Shown here piece after piece: positions 18,655 to 28,012 of a stretch of 64,000 nucleotides of DNA. The stretch's first letter is position 1. The number at the start of each line of letters is the position of its first letter. This DNA comes from an uncultured Parabacteroides sp. (GTDB lineage: Bacteria > Bacteroidota > Bacteroidia > Bacteroidales > Tannerellaceae), in contig CALCST010000002.1 in the NCBI GenBank assembly GCA_937894065.1, forward strand, positions 1 through 64,000. The letters are read 5' to 3'. A program made the position numbers and the translations under genes. A model generated the notes under the pieces. The model had not been told where the DNA came from. It worked only from the letters and a program-made list of their open reading frames with translations, and ran no database searches.

Positions 18655-18950
18655 TATGCAAAAATAATTGTTAATTTTTTGCGAATTTAGGGTCGCAATC
18701 AAAAAATTTTTTCGCCAAAAGGTTTCTTTCCGAAAGAAAATGGTTAACTTGAACAGCAAAACGCCCGGAGCGGATTCCGTGCAAACTGCAACGGCTCTTG
18801 CGCTGCCAGCGCGAATAACTCTGCAGACTGCAACGATTTCAGTTTTGAAACTGAAAATAAGTAAGTAAAATAATTTGTAGCAGAAATTGACCAAGATATG
18901 ACTGCCAACCGATGCTGGATGGCCTTCATCTTGAAACAAAAATATACGAA

Positions 18951-18983
18951 AAAGCACCGTAATCAATTGATATACGGTGCTTT
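18951..18983 (-). terminator. Hairpin left of attL, probably the original tRNA-Ser terminator
   Basis: AAAGCACCGTA (18951-18961) pairs with TACGGTGCTTT (18973-18983) around an 11-base loop; on the minus strand it ends in a T-run. It stands in the same place relative to attL as the hairpin at 26631-26662 does to the tRNA, as expected if this was the terminator of the tRNA gene before the island inserted. The stretch 18655-18950 to its left holds a TTTCTTTC/GAAAGAAA inverted repeat and a short CTGCAAC repeat but no gene I can support. Confidence 0.7.
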
Positions 18984-19025
18984 GACTCCTTGAGTGAAGG
19001 TTTAATTGAATACCTTCTTTTAGTC

Positions 19026-19044
19026 TCGTTGCGGAAGCTGGGGG
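19026..19044. repeat. attL: copy of the tRNA-Ser 3' end
   Basis: The 19 bases TCGTTGCGGAAGCTGGGGG are identical to 26692-26710, the 3' acceptor and T-stem part of the intact tRNA-Ser gene. Beyond the core the match decays (TCTGAACCC against ATTCGAACCC). No complete tRNA can be folded here. Confidence 0.85.
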
Positions 19045-19104
19045 TCTGAACCCTTTCAGCTTAAACCCCTTATAATCAGAGTTCTGTAAAAAAATCACTT
19101 GTAA

Positions 19105-19122
19105 TAGTAACGATTTAGTAAC
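19105..19122. repeat. 18-bp direct repeat, left copy (possible integrase arm site)
   Basis: TAGTAACGATTTAGTAAC, identical to 26553-26570 and in the same orientation, 60 bp inside attL. It also contains a repeated AGTAAC half. The remaining stretch to 19281 carries a minus-strand TACCTTTG -7-like box at 19190-19183 with no gene I can support behind it. Confidence 0.75.
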
Positions 19123-19281
19123 TAAACCTTGTCTGTTTATGTCACTCATAGACTTTCGCTTGTCTATGCCTTATCATTACAGTACAAAGGTACATTTTTC
19201 GACTCATAGCTCCAAATCATAGTCTCACTTTAATGTTTTTACATTATTCTATACTCCTTTCGGAAAATCACTTATTACTGA

Positions 19282-20663
19282 CTTTTCAAGCGACAGGAAG
19301 TGGGACGTGACTTGCGCCTGTGCGTTGATAAGGACGGCAACCGCATGGACTACGAAACGCAGGGCGACAGCGTACATGACATTAATAGGCTGACCGTCAT
19401 TGCCAACGAAAGTTACAGCACCTTTGTGGACGACCTGCAAAAGAAGACACGTGAATCGTTGCGTGAACGTCCGAGATTCGCCACAGTTGATTACTTCAAG
19501 GGAAAGACTTTGCTGCTCGCCGACGGCACGAAGCACACTATCACGGACATGGAGGCAGTATCAATCCAAGCCTATCTTTACGATAACGAATACATCGACG
19601 ATAAGGGCTTTGTGACGCAACACTACAAGGACGACTTGTTGGAAAACCGTTTGGTGGCATTGCCACATAAGTTAGAGCCGATGGCGCAAGGCATCCATGC
19701 ACTCGTGCAAAGCACCTTCGACGAGAATATCCTGCTGGACGAAATGATAGAGGACGGCAACCAAACGCAGTCGCCCGAAAACAAGCTGAACGAGAACTTT
19801 GCCAGGAAGGAGTTTCAAGAGTTGTGGCACAACATTAACCACAAGTATGTCTATACCGTGCTTTATGACAGCAATGAACTTGTCAGCAAAGCCGTTGACG
19901 CTATTGACAAGGAACTGTATGTGACTGAGTTAAAGTACATCATGACCGAAAGCGAGCAACAGACGGCAGACCAATTCGGCGACACGCACACCACGACGAA
20001 GCGGATAGGCACGGTAAGCACATCGACCGTGAAGTACGACCTTGTGGGCGAGATAGCCAAGGGCGCGACACTGACACGCAGAACGGTTGTAGCCGTCATG
20101 AAGGGCATCAGCCAAGCCAAACTGTACATGTTCCGCAACAACCCGGAGGAATTTATAAGAAAGACAATCCGCATAATCAAGGAACAGAAAGCCACAATGA
20201 TTGTGGAACACATCAGTTACAACAAGATAGCGGAAGCATACGACAGCACCATCCTCACACAAGAGAAGCACACGCAGCCGATAGAGAAAGCATACGCAGC
20301 GAAGAAACACGTCATGGACTACGTGTTTCCCGACAGCAAAGGCGAAACCGAGTTTGCCGAAAACCTTAACGGAGCAACCGAGGTGTGCGTCTATGCCAAG
20401 CTGCCCCGTGCGTTTCAAATCCCCACACCCGTCGGCAACTATGCACCCGATTGGGCTATCGCTTTCAATCAAGGTACAGTAAAGCATATCTTCTTCATTG
20501 CCGAGACCAAAAGCTCATGGGTACGATGGAACTGCATGGTGTAGAGAAAGCCAAGATTGAGTGTGCTGAAAAGCTGTTTAACAATGTTTCGACCAGCCAT
20601 GTGCGCTACCATCAAGTAAAGAGTTATCAGAATTTGTTGGATGTGATGAAGAAGCTGGAGTAA
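19282..20663 (+). pseudogene. Type III restriction enzyme Res subunit, 3' fragment with frameshift
   Basis: Coding similarity begins abruptly at helicase motif VI (RQEVGRDLRLCVDKDGNRMD), so the entire translocase N-terminus is missing. The C-terminal endonuclease domain is present: TPVGNYAPDWAIAF supplies the Asp and FFIAETK the E-x-K of the PD-(D/E)XK site. At about 20511-20528 the frame breaks: one frame ends at TAG 20544, while the family sequence TMELHGVEKAKIECAEKLFNN continues in another frame to 20663. No Mod methyltransferase is found nearby. The piece is therefore a relic, cut at its left side close to attL. Confidence 0.85.
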
Positions 20664-20774
20664 ATAAAATGTTTTAATTATTATAGTATGATAAGAGTGG
20701 GATAGTATTTATGTGAAACACTATCCCACATGTTTTACATTTTATTGCATTTTTATACACCTTTAATAATATTA

Positions 20775-21032
20775 TTATAAATATCTTTTCATCTGTTCAC
20801 TGCCTTTTGGACTAACAGCTGTAATTTTTATTGGAAAATCATCTAATGTTATTTCTTGTCTTTCACTAAACTCATTTACAAAGTCGAATATAAGCATCTT
20901 GATGTATCATTTATTCCGCGACACATCACGAACGTTCTGCATCGATTTCCATATAGCTCTATCGCCAGCATTTGCTGACACATTCTCCAGGCCTTGGCTT
21001 ATCTTTTTATACAGTACTATAAAGTCCAGCAA
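20775..21032 (-). pseudogene. Decayed 3' gene fragment with in-frame stop
   Basis: A single minus-strand frame reads 41 codons from just after a TAG (21035-21033) to a TGA at 20909-20907, and continues for another 44 codons to a TAA at 20777-20775. The two halves look like one protein (GLENVSANAGDRAIWKS, then MLIFDFVNEFSERQEI and a charged end EQMKRYL). I do not recognise the family. It lies directly downstream of hamB in the same direction, so it may be the remains of a third gene of the cluster or of an unrelated neighbour. The rest of 20664-21098 shows nothing further. Confidence 0.55.
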
Positions 21033-21098
21033 CTATTCTTTTTCCCACCTGCTCCTTTAGAAGTGCGAATGGATGCGAATCTATCCCTGTTCCATTCG

Positions 21099-24000
21099 TT
21101 ATTCTTTAAATCTCCTGTGAACCTCAACTCTCATCATTCTTCTCTCTGTCTTAAATCGTAACATATCTTCCGATGTCACTCCTTCCTTCAAGTAGGTAGC
21201 AAAGTTCTTCACAATCATGGGAATATCTTCTTCCAATAAGTAAAACTCTTTCAACACTTGTATATGAACCATAGCCAACACACTGAATGCATAGCTCAAT
21301 TCTGGCAAAACCTTTATTACAAATTTTCTCGTCTGCGTCAAGTATGGATCGTTCTTGCTTTCATCAAACGATGCTCCGATTGTTTGCAAATCACAGCCCA
21401 TAACATATCGTTTTAGTACCGCATACAATTTCCTTATAAAATTAACATTCAGTTCTTGTCCATCACCAAAAAGTTTCAACATCTGTTCCAAGGTGCTCTC
21501 GTAAATCAATAACTCTTTCAGTGCAACCGGTCTCTCAGACAGCCAGCAACAATAAAGTTTCAACAAGTCTATAACAGTCAAAGCCCTATCTGCATTTGAT
21601 TCCTTTAACCAGTGGTAGAAATCTTCCAGTAGCTGTCTGTCGATTCCAGACTTAAGGGACAATTCCAGCAATGCATCTCTTCCGACCTCCCCATATTGAG
21701 ATGACAGATGGACCATTTTTTCCAGAAACTCATCTGTCCCCTCCTTCCTTTTTCTAAGTTGAAAAGCATAAAGAGATTTAGACAATATCCGTCTTTCATT
21801 CTCACCTGCCAAATTCAGTTTCATCAGCACCAACTTCTGCTCCTTGCTCACCTCCACTTCTTCCATGAGCTTTCCAAACGGATCGTTAACCGTTAGACAG
21901 TTATCACCCTTGGAAAAGATATTGTTTTTAAGCGAAAACCATGCATCAGTTAATTCGTTGTTCTGAATTCCGATCACACTATTCGACACCAGTATGGCGG
22001 CACCTTGCGAACGGAACCCCGCTCTACCGGCCCTTCCTGCTGCATTCAGTATTTCATGGGCATCCATCTGTCCTCTACCGTCTTTATCTACATCATAACG
22101 GTCTTCACCAGCTATCAGCACCACATCTACAGGCAGGTTCACGCCTTGCGCCAAAGTAGCTGTAGCTACCATAATGTCGTGCTTGCCTCTGAACAAGGTT
22201 TCCATCACATGCCGTTCTTCTGGTAAAAGCAGCGAATGATGAGGAACGGCACCCATTTCATCTTTTATATATGTACAGTTTGCATTACCAAGCTCTTCAT
22301 ATATACTTCTTATCTTCCTCTGTAATGTCGCTGGATATGATTGAAGTCCTATTTCTCCATCCAATTGCTTTACTAACGAATTCGCTTGCGCCGGGTTTTC
22401 CACAAACACGATAATTTTCATCCCTAAAGCCGAAAACTTCTTCGCCAGTTCCTTGGCAACCTGATTCCTGTTGCCTATCAAATTCCAGAACTTATTCACT
22501 CCTATTGTCACGTCATGGTCCAATACGGGAGTCAGATAATAATCAGCCATTTTGTCCGACTCCCATGTGTTCTGAAGGCTGAACAAACAATAAGGCGTTG
22601 CTGTAAGCCTTTTCTTCAAATTAGATGAAGGCCCTTTCCTATTTCCTCTGTTCTGCTTATCTTGCAATGCGAGTTTCCTCAATTCCAGACATCTATCTAA
22701 TGGATACACCACACAACCCTGCAACTGACTTGTAGGCTTCCACGCCATCGAGAGATTCAGACACGTTCTTCCAGTTACATCCGCAATCCACTCAGACATT
22801 TCCTTCCCATTTTCCACCATTGCAGATGATAACACAAAGTCCGCATCTGGCACAGTACTAAGAAGAGAAACCAGACAGAACATAGCGCCAAGCGATCTAT
22901 GTCCGTCTTCGCCAATGATGTGAAATTCATCCATCACTACGAGTGTCACTCCCTCGAAAGCAGAAGGTTTTAGAGCTAAAAGCGTAGAGCACCGTTCTGG
23001 TGTCATCACTTTCACTGGCTCATCATCTTCCTCTTCTGTCGTAAATTCCTTACCAAGACTTATATCTTTATATTCTTCTGTTTGTAGCAGGTGTTCCATC
23101 ATACCCTTAACTTGATATTCCAAAGCATGAGTCGGAACCAAATAAACCGCCTGACCACCAACTGCCACATGCTGGAGTATTTTCAACTCTAATAGTGTTG
23201 ATTTTCCCGCACCTGTGGGGAATGTTATTACCGATGACACTCCGGCTTTTAGAAAACCTTGTTCAATGGCATTTATATGATTCTGCCACAAATAAGGCCT
23301 TTGCACTACCTTGTGCAATATAAGTTCATAATGGTGCGATGTTATCAGGTAGGGTTTTACTCCCCTCAACAAAGAATGATGTTCAAGCACGTTCATTGCC
23401 ATCAATAGCAGATGGCCCAATCTACTCACACCAACAAAATCAAACCTATATCCAGTTCCCTCATCTTTAAATGTAGCAAGCTGTATTACACTTCTGACAT
23501 ATTGTTGCCAATCGTCACCTTCCCCACCTAACAGTTTATTTGCAAATGCTTTTATTCCAACTGTCAACTGTATCCATAACAACTCTTGAGCATAGAGTTC
23601 TAAATCCTCCACTTCCAACCTTGCCTCTTGTATTTCCAGAAGTTCTTTCAATTTACCTTTTGCTAACAAAGAAATACAGGTCTTCAGTTGCCATCCCGCA
23701 TCACTTTCCCCTTCATATCTCGTTATGCGGTTAGCCAGTTCTTCCGCATCTGCTATATAGCCGCCAACGATAAACATCAGTATTGCTGCAACATCAGCAG
23801 GGATAGCATCTGTATCCAACGCCTCCGGTTGTCTTGTTTTCAGTTTATCCATCAGCTTATGCGACATAGCAGCCACGTATGCTATGGCATTATGCTTTTC
23901 TTCAAACTTACCAGACTCAAGATAAAGTTCCAACGTAAAAGCCAGTTCGCTCAAGGTGCGATAGTCATCACCTATTTCCTCCGCTTCAAATTCGAGAATT

Positions 24001-24134
24001 CCAACCTTATACTTAGTTTTCAGACCAACGATATGGGCATATACCTTCGATAACAGTTGAGGCATGCGTTCTATATCAACACCCTTAACTGGTGGCAGCA
24101 TTCTTAATATGTCAGCAGTTACCTTATTAAACAT
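21099..24134 (-). CDS. hamB: Hachiman-like SF2 helicase (HamB type)
   Basis: The 1011-residue protein is a Ski2-like superfamily 2 helicase. The first 280 residues are helical and show no motif. Walker A FPTGAGKST is at about 305-313, the Walker B box is DEFH at about 402-405, motif III SSAM follows, then the second RecA domain with TATLAQGVNLP and AAGRAGRAGF (motif VI), and a long helical C-terminus. Its ATG overlaps the end of the upstream HamA gene by 8 bases, so the pair is translationally coupled. In Hachiman, HamB helicase senses aberrant DNA and controls the HamA nuclease. The DUF1837-like partner supports this reading; other helicase-nuclease defence pairs such as AbpAB are the alternative. 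Confidence 0.75.
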   Translation of the reverse strand: MFNKVTADILRMLPPVKGVDIERMPQLLSKVYAHIVGLKTKYKVGILEFEAEEIGDDYRTLSELAFTLELYLESGKFEEKHNAIAYVAAMSHKLMDKLKTRQPEALDTDAIPADVAAILMFIVGGYIADAEELANRITRYEGESDAGWQLKTCISLLAKGKLKELLEIQEARLEVEDLELYAQELLWIQLTVGIKAFANKLLGGEGDDWQQYVRSVIQLATFKDEGTGYRFDFVGVSRLGHLLLMAMNVLEHHSLLRGVKPYLITSHHYELILHKVVQRPYLWQNHINAIEQGFLKAGVSSVITFPTGAGKSTLLELKILQHVAVGGQAVYLVPTHALEYQVKGMMEHLLQTEEYKDISLGKEFTTEEEDDEPVKVMTPERCSTLLALKPSAFEGVTLVVMDEFHIIGEDGHRSLGAMFCLVSLLSTVPDADFVLSSAMVENGKEMSEWIADVTGRTCLNLSMAWKPTSQLQGCVVYPLDRCLELRKLALQDKQNRGNRKGPSSNLKKRLTATPYCLFSLQNTWESDKMADYYLTPVLDHDVTIGVNKFWNLIGNRNQVAKELAKKFSALGMKIIVFVENPAQANSLVKQLDGEIGLQSYPATLQRKIRSIYEELGNANCTYIKDEMGAVPHHSLLLPEERHVMETLFRGKHDIMVATATLAQGVNLPVDVVLIAGEDRYDVDKDGRGQMDAHEILNAAGRAGRAGFRSQGAAILVSNSVIGIQNNELTDAWFSLKNNIFSKGDNCLTVNDPFGKLMEEVEVSKEQKLVLMKLNLAGENERRILSKSLYAFQLRKRKEGTDEFLEKMVHLSSQYGEVGRDALLELSLKSGIDRQLLEDFYHWLKESNADRALTVIDLLKLYCCWLSERPVALKELLIYESTLEQMLKLFGDGQELNVNFIRKLYAVLKRYVMGCDLQTIGASFDESKNDPYLTQTRKFVIKVLPELSYAFSVLAMVHIQVLKEFYLLEEDIPMIVKNFATYLKEGVTSEDMLRFKTERRMMRVEVHRRFKE

Positions 24135-24930
24135 CCTTACTCTTCTTTGATTCCAATATCTTTATTACTTTCTGACTGAACCTTTCCATCCATTTTCTAA
24201 CGTCATCTAGATTAACCGACGCAGCACATCTTCTTTTAACACCACCACCTACCTTCTTGTCATAGTCTTTGTACAAAGCCTTTCTCCCAGCCTCATCATC
24301 ATGCTCCGACTGACGTGTCACACCTATTCTATACATCCAATACTTGTTGTCCACTATATCGTCTTGTATGTTTATCAAGAAATCTTCGCTTCTGATAATC
24401 GAACTCACCTCCGCCAAAACACGACTATCAAATTCGCCATTCTCGAAATCCTCAAATTCTGGGTATATCTGACTTGTAATAATACTCCTAGCGTTCTCTG
24501 AACACTTATCCTCACAGAGCACGATGTGTTTTATCATCTTCTTATCATCTATCACCAGAGCAAATCCGTCAATGCCATGCTGTGCCGGAGCAGAGTGCGG
24601 AGCATTCATAAAAACCTTTCCGCTGCCGTTATCTTCATGCAGTTTAATCTTCAGCGCTATCCACGAAATCATTTGGAACAGCCATCCATCTCGTTTATAT
24701 ACACCAACTGTATTCAGTTTTTTGATGATACAGTCTATCGCCTTATCTTTCATTGACACCGCACTCGAATCAAGACATTCAATGACACGCGCAATGTGCA
24801 GTGAGTTGCCAAGTAATAGCTGTGCTACCCACTCCGCAAGTACATCTTCCTCCACCACATGATAGCTATTGTCTATCACTAATGGAGAACAGTCCATAAG
24901 TGTTATTTGTAATGGATATGTATCTGCCAT
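24127..24930 (-). CDS. hamA: HamA-like (DUF1837) nuclease effector
   Basis: This 267-residue protein resembles HamA/DUF1837. A PD-(D/E)XK-type site is visible: HGIDGF with Asp121 and, 19 residues on, CEDKC with Glu140 and Lys142, matching the GxDG...ExK pattern of HamA. The middle helix before it (LFQMISWIALKI) and the C-terminal basic tail fit the family length. In Hachiman, HamA is the nuclease set free when HamB meets damaged or phage-altered DNA, degrading DNA in the cell. It is first in the operon. The 366 bp upstream contain no gene; codon and base content look like the rest of the island. Confidence 0.72.
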   Translation of the reverse strand: MADTYPLQITLMDCSPLVIDNSYHVVEEDVLAEWVAQLLLGNSLHIARVIECLDSSAVSMKDKAIDCIIKKLNTVGVYKRDGWLFQMISWIALKIKLHEDNGSGKVFMNAPHSAPAQHGIDGFALVIDDKKMIKHIVLCEDKCSENARSIITSQIYPEFEDFENGEFDSRVLAEVSSIIRSEDFLINIQDDIVDNKYWMYRIGVTRQSEHDDEAGRKALYKDYDKKVGGGVKRRCAASVNLDDVRKWMERFSQKVIKILESKKSKDV

Positions 24931-25208
24931 TTTAGTATATGATAATTTTTGAAAGCATGTTATTAAATAACGTGAGTTCGATGAATTATAATTACCTGTA
25001 AATTTGACGATTAGCGAAACTTATTGTAACTTTATAGTGTTCACTTACAAAATATTACAAACAATAATCGCTATGCTCACCAAGGACAAAGTTACAAAAT
25101 AATTTGGGGTAAATCATCATTTAAGGATGAATTAGTGATAACCATCGACCTTTTTATCAACATTTTACAGTATCATCACAAGAAAGAACATAAATAACTA
25201 ATATTGCG

Positions 25209-25216
25209 TACCTTTG
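25209..25216 (+). promoter_or_regulatory. Orphan promoter-like box between hamA and int
   Basis: TACCTTTG fits TAnnTTTG and points rightward into the truncated 3' end of the integrase gene, where an ATG opens only six more codons before TGA. The gene it once served seems to be gone. Nothing else could be supported in 24931-25296. Confidence 0.45.
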
Positions 25217-25296
25217 CGGACAGAAAAGTTGTTCTTTTGATATTATGCAAAATAAAGTAGGATATTGAACTTCGCTCGTTTCCAAATCGTTAGCAG

Positions 25297-26397
25297 TCAA
25301 GCCGCAATTCTTTGCAAGTCGTTTGTTTTCAGTAGGAAATAAAGTTGGGAATGTCTTGCGGTGTGGAAGGTAATATTTTTATTTATACCGCACAAATCCG
25401 CAATCTCTTTTAAGTAAGAATTAAGTTTTTGATTGCTCAGCACAGGCAGCAACTGGCCTTTGGGGAACTGACCTTCATATTTCTGGAGTATCGCTTGCGG
25501 TATCTTCAGCAGCGGTACGTTTACCGGTGTATCTGTCTTATGACGGTGCGTCATGATCCACGGTTTCCCGTCAAACGAGATTCTGATGTCGCTTGTCTTC
25601 AGTTCCTTCAAATCAATATAAGATAGTCCTGTGAAGCAAGAAAAAATAAATAAATCCCTTACCTGTTCCAGCCTTTTTGTAGGAAAGGACTTGTTCATTA
25701 TCTTCTTAACCTCCTCATCTGTAAGATAGCCACGGTCAACAGGTTTGGTTTTTATTTTGTAGTTAGCAAAAGGATCTATAAAAATCCAACCATTATTTTT
25801 AGCTATAAGAATTATTTTGCGTAAGATCTGAATAAACTTTGCTGTCGTATTTTCATTACAATTATATTTTGTTCTTAGAAAACACTCAAAGTCTGTAATA
25901 AAAGCATTATTAATTTCTTTAAGAGGTATATCTGATATTTTGTATTTAAGCCTCATAAATTCCTCCAGGCGATTATGACAGCGCTCGTATTTTTCTATCG
26001 TAGCCAGACTCTTACTGATTCCAACCAGTTTTCTTTCATCCTCATTGTGTTTTTTCAAAATCTCTAATAGGGTTCTCTGTTTAGTCGTTAGACCGAGAAA
26101 TGCATTACGAACTTTCTCTGCAGTAACAAATGTTTCCTGCATTTCAATATCTCTATAATGATTTTTTAAGGAGGTACGAATATCTTCTAGTGTTTCATTT
26201 AGTTGGCGTGATTTCAGACTATTTCCCTTAGCTCTACATAAGTTTTTATCCCAAGCATCGGGTTTGACACTTAGTTTAGAACTGAACTGTGAGATTTCAC
26301 CATTAAGAGACAGACGAATCATAATACAAACTGTTCCGTCCTTGTTTACCTGATTTTTTCTTAGATAGAACAAAATCTTAAATGTACTCTTACTCAT
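25297..26397 (-). pseudogene. Tyrosine recombinase (island integrase) lacking the catalytic C-terminus
   Basis: The 366-residue frame has the Bacteroidetes integrase layout: an N-terminal arm-binding segment (FYLRKNQVNKDG), the SAM-like core-binding domain, and the catalytic domain with the first Arg in FIFSCFTGLSYIDL context and the HTARH motif (His-x-x-Arg). Normally about 50 residues with LGH and the nucleophilic Tyr follow. Here the family pattern stops right after HTARH and the frame runs on for 17 unrelated residues to a stop; I checked the other two frames and found no continuation. The enzyme should be inactive. It adjoins tRNA-Ser, its integration target. Confidence 0.8.
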
Positions 26398-26552
26398 ATC
26401 CTTTTTAATTTAGCTCCGTTACAGTGGGTGTAATGACTTCCCTCTGCAAAGGAATAATTAATAATTGGGTTATAAGCAGACATTTGAACGTCAATAAGCG
26501 ACAAATCAGGGACTTACATCGAAAATCGTTACTATTTTTACAGGCTGATTTT

Positions 26553-26570
26553 TAGTAACGATTTAGTAAC
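26553..26570. repeat. 18-bp direct repeat, right copy (possible integrase arm site)
   Basis: TAGTAACGATTTAGTAAC, identical to the left-end copy, between the integrase start and the tRNA. An inverted partial copy (CGTTACTATT) lies about 25 bp to its left. Confidence 0.75.
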
Positions 26571-26630
26571 GGAACTTTGTCAGAAGTAGGCATTTTAGTG
26601 TCTTTCGATTGTCCGTCGGATAAATAAAAA

Positions 26631-26662
26631 AAGTCCCGTAAAACATTGATTTTACGGGACTT
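26631..26662 (-). terminator. Terminator of tRNA-Ser
   Basis: AAGTCCCGTAAAA (26631-26643) pairs perfectly with TTTTACGGGACTT (26650-26662); on the minus strand a T-run follows. It lies inside the island, so the element brought its own terminator for the tRNA it restores. Confidence 0.85.
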
Positions 26663-26691
26663 ATCTATTTCTTTCCTCCTAATTTCTTAGG

Positions 26692-26710
26692 TCGTTGCGG
26701 AAGCTGGGGG
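26692..26710. repeat. attR: island end within tRNA-Ser
   Basis: The right copy of the 19-bp core, overlapping the 3' end of the intact tRNA-Ser gene. Confidence 0.85.
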
Positions 26711-26784
26711 ATTCGAACCCCCGGAACGGTTACCCGTTCGGCAGTTTAGCAAACTGCTGGTTTCAGCCACTCACCCAAACTTCC
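26698..26784 (-). tRNA. tRNA-Ser (anticodon GCU)
   Basis: Read on the minus strand, the acceptor stem GGAAGTT pairs with AGCTTCC, the anticodon stem GCAGT/ACTGC holds the loop TTGCTAA with anticodon GCT, a long class II variable arm follows (GAACGGGTAACCGTTC), and the T arm carries GGTTCGAATC. The discriminator is G and CCA is not encoded. The 87-nt length is right for serine tRNA. Confidence 0.95.
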
Positions 26785-26879
26785 TTATTGTGGGCTATTC
26801 TTCTGAATTGCGATGCAAAGATAGACGTTATTTTTTAATAAACAAACCTTTTTGTGACTTTTCTTTCAAAAAAAGATAG

Positions 26880-26887
26880 TATTTTTG
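26880..26887 (+). promoter_or_regulatory. Probable -7 box for mltG
   Basis: TATTTTTG, 33 bases before the chosen ATG at 26920. A TTTG stands at 26851-26854, 25 bases upstream, longer than the ideal 19. Confidence 0.45.
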
Positions 26888-26919
26888 CAGCGGTTTCTGA
26901 TAATCAACCGTTTATATTT

Positions 26920-27960
26920 ATGCAAAAATTAAAAAAATCAACAAGAATAATTCTTTCGGCATCTGCTTTATGCCTTTTTGCCCTTATTGCCATATGTTGC
27001 TATTTCTATCATATCGCATATTCACCTAATTTCAATAACAATAAAACAGTATATATATATATTGATAAAGAAATGACTTTCGACGGATTATGCCGCCAGT
27101 TAGCTGATTCGGCAAATTGCGAATCTGTGGCATCATTCCGCCGTGTGGCTTCTCTCCTGAAATATCCGGACAATATGAAAACCGGTTGTTATGCTATTGA
27201 GCCTTCTGTTGATAATCTTTCACTAGTAAGGGATTTAAGGAGCGGACATCAGCACGCAATAACTGTTACGTTCAATAATATCAGGACTAAGGATAATCTA
27301 ATAGAGGCTTTGGACAAAAGGCTGATGCTGACTGCCGGCGAACTTGAGGGCTTCCTGAACGATTCGGTGTGGTGCGCATCTATGGGTTTCAACACAGAAA
27401 CAATATCGACTATGTTCATACCTAATACTTATGAGGTATATTGGAATACTTCGGCAAAGAATTTCATGAACCGCATGAAAAAGGAATATGACAGATTCTG
27501 GAACGACAGCAGAAAGGCAAAGGCTAAAGAAATTGGTATGTCTCCGGTGGAAGTGGCTATTCTTGCATCCATAGTGGAAGAGGAAACTGCCGCTTACGAT
27601 GAATATCCGGTTGTTGCCGGCCTTTACATCAACCGCCTTAAAAGAAATATTCCACTGCAGGCAGATCCGACTGTGAAATTTGCATGGGGCGATTTCTCTC
27701 TGCAAAGGATTCTGTTCTCGCATTTGGAAATTGACTCGCCATATAATACATACAAGCATACGGGATTGCCACCGGGACCACTGAGAATCCCTTCAATCAA
27801 AGGTCTTGATGCTGTTCTGAACTATCAGAAACATTCCTATTTATATATGTGCGCAAAGGAAGATTTGTCCGGAAGACACAACTTCGCAAAGACACTTGCC
27901 GAACACAGCCGCAACGCAAAAAAATATCAAGCTGAACTAAACAGAAGAAAGATTAAATAA
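26920..27960 (+). CDS. mltG: Endolytic murein transglycosylase MltG
   Basis: MltG cleaves nascent glycan strands in the inner membrane and so sets their length. The 346-residue protein has one N-terminal membrane helix (about 11-33), then the YceG domain with ILASIVEEETA, where the catalytic glutamate stands, followed by VVAGLYINRLKRNIPLQADPT and YNTYKHTGLPPGPL, all family signatures. ATG 26920 is chosen because it gives a short basic start before the membrane helix and lies just after a -7 box; the longer frame would begin upstream of it. Monocistronic; a hairpin element follows. Confidence 0.93.
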   Translation: MQKLKKSTRIILSASALCLFALIAICCYFYHIAYSPNFNNNKTVYIYIDKEMTFDGLCRQLADSANCESVASFRRVASLLKYPDNMKTGCYAIEPSVDNLSLVRDLRSGHQHAITVTFNNIRTKDNLIEALDKRLMLTAGELEGFLNDSVWCASMGFNTETISTMFIPNTYEVYWNTSAKNFMNRMKKEYDRFWNDSRKAKAKEIGMSPVEVAILASIVEEETAAYDEYPVVAGLYINRLKRNIPLQADPTVKFAWGDFSLQRILFSHLEIDSPYNTYKHTGLPPGPLRIPSIKGLDAVLNYQKHSYLYMCAKEDLSGRHNFAKTLAEHSRNAKKYQAELNRRKIK

Positions 27961-28012
27961 AATCGTTTCTTTTTTCCGAGAAAAAGTGTACATTTGAAAA
28001 TTCTAATGTAAT

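Larger units (their letters stand above)
19026..26710. mobile_element. 7.7-kb genomic island integrated in tRNA-Ser(GCU)
   Basis: The island is bounded by 19-bp direct repeats derived from the tRNA-Ser 3' end, with a tyrosine integrase pointing inward next to the intact tRNA, the standard layout of a tRNA-targeted element. Inside are a Hachiman-like hamAB operon, a type III restriction subunit fragment and a decayed gene piece. An 18-bp direct repeat lies near each end (19105-19122 and 26553-26570), possibly integrase arm sites. No conjugation, replication or phage structural genes are present, and the integrase lacks its C-terminal end, so the island looks immobile, kept perhaps for its defence genes. 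Confidence 0.82.

Noticed and set aside
18668..18868. Small plus-strand frame with repeated QTAT motifs
   Set aside because: The repeat CTGCAAC in the DNA explains the pattern; there is no promoter or family support, so it is left as non-coding repeat.
19026..19060. Second tRNA-Ser gene
   Set aside because: Only the acceptor and part of the T arm are present; no anticodon arm can be formed, so it is the attL copy.
18619..19149. 176-codon minus-strand frame left of the island
   Set aside because: It runs through the attL core and the terminator hairpin at 18951-18983 and has no signal, motif or family-like sequence.
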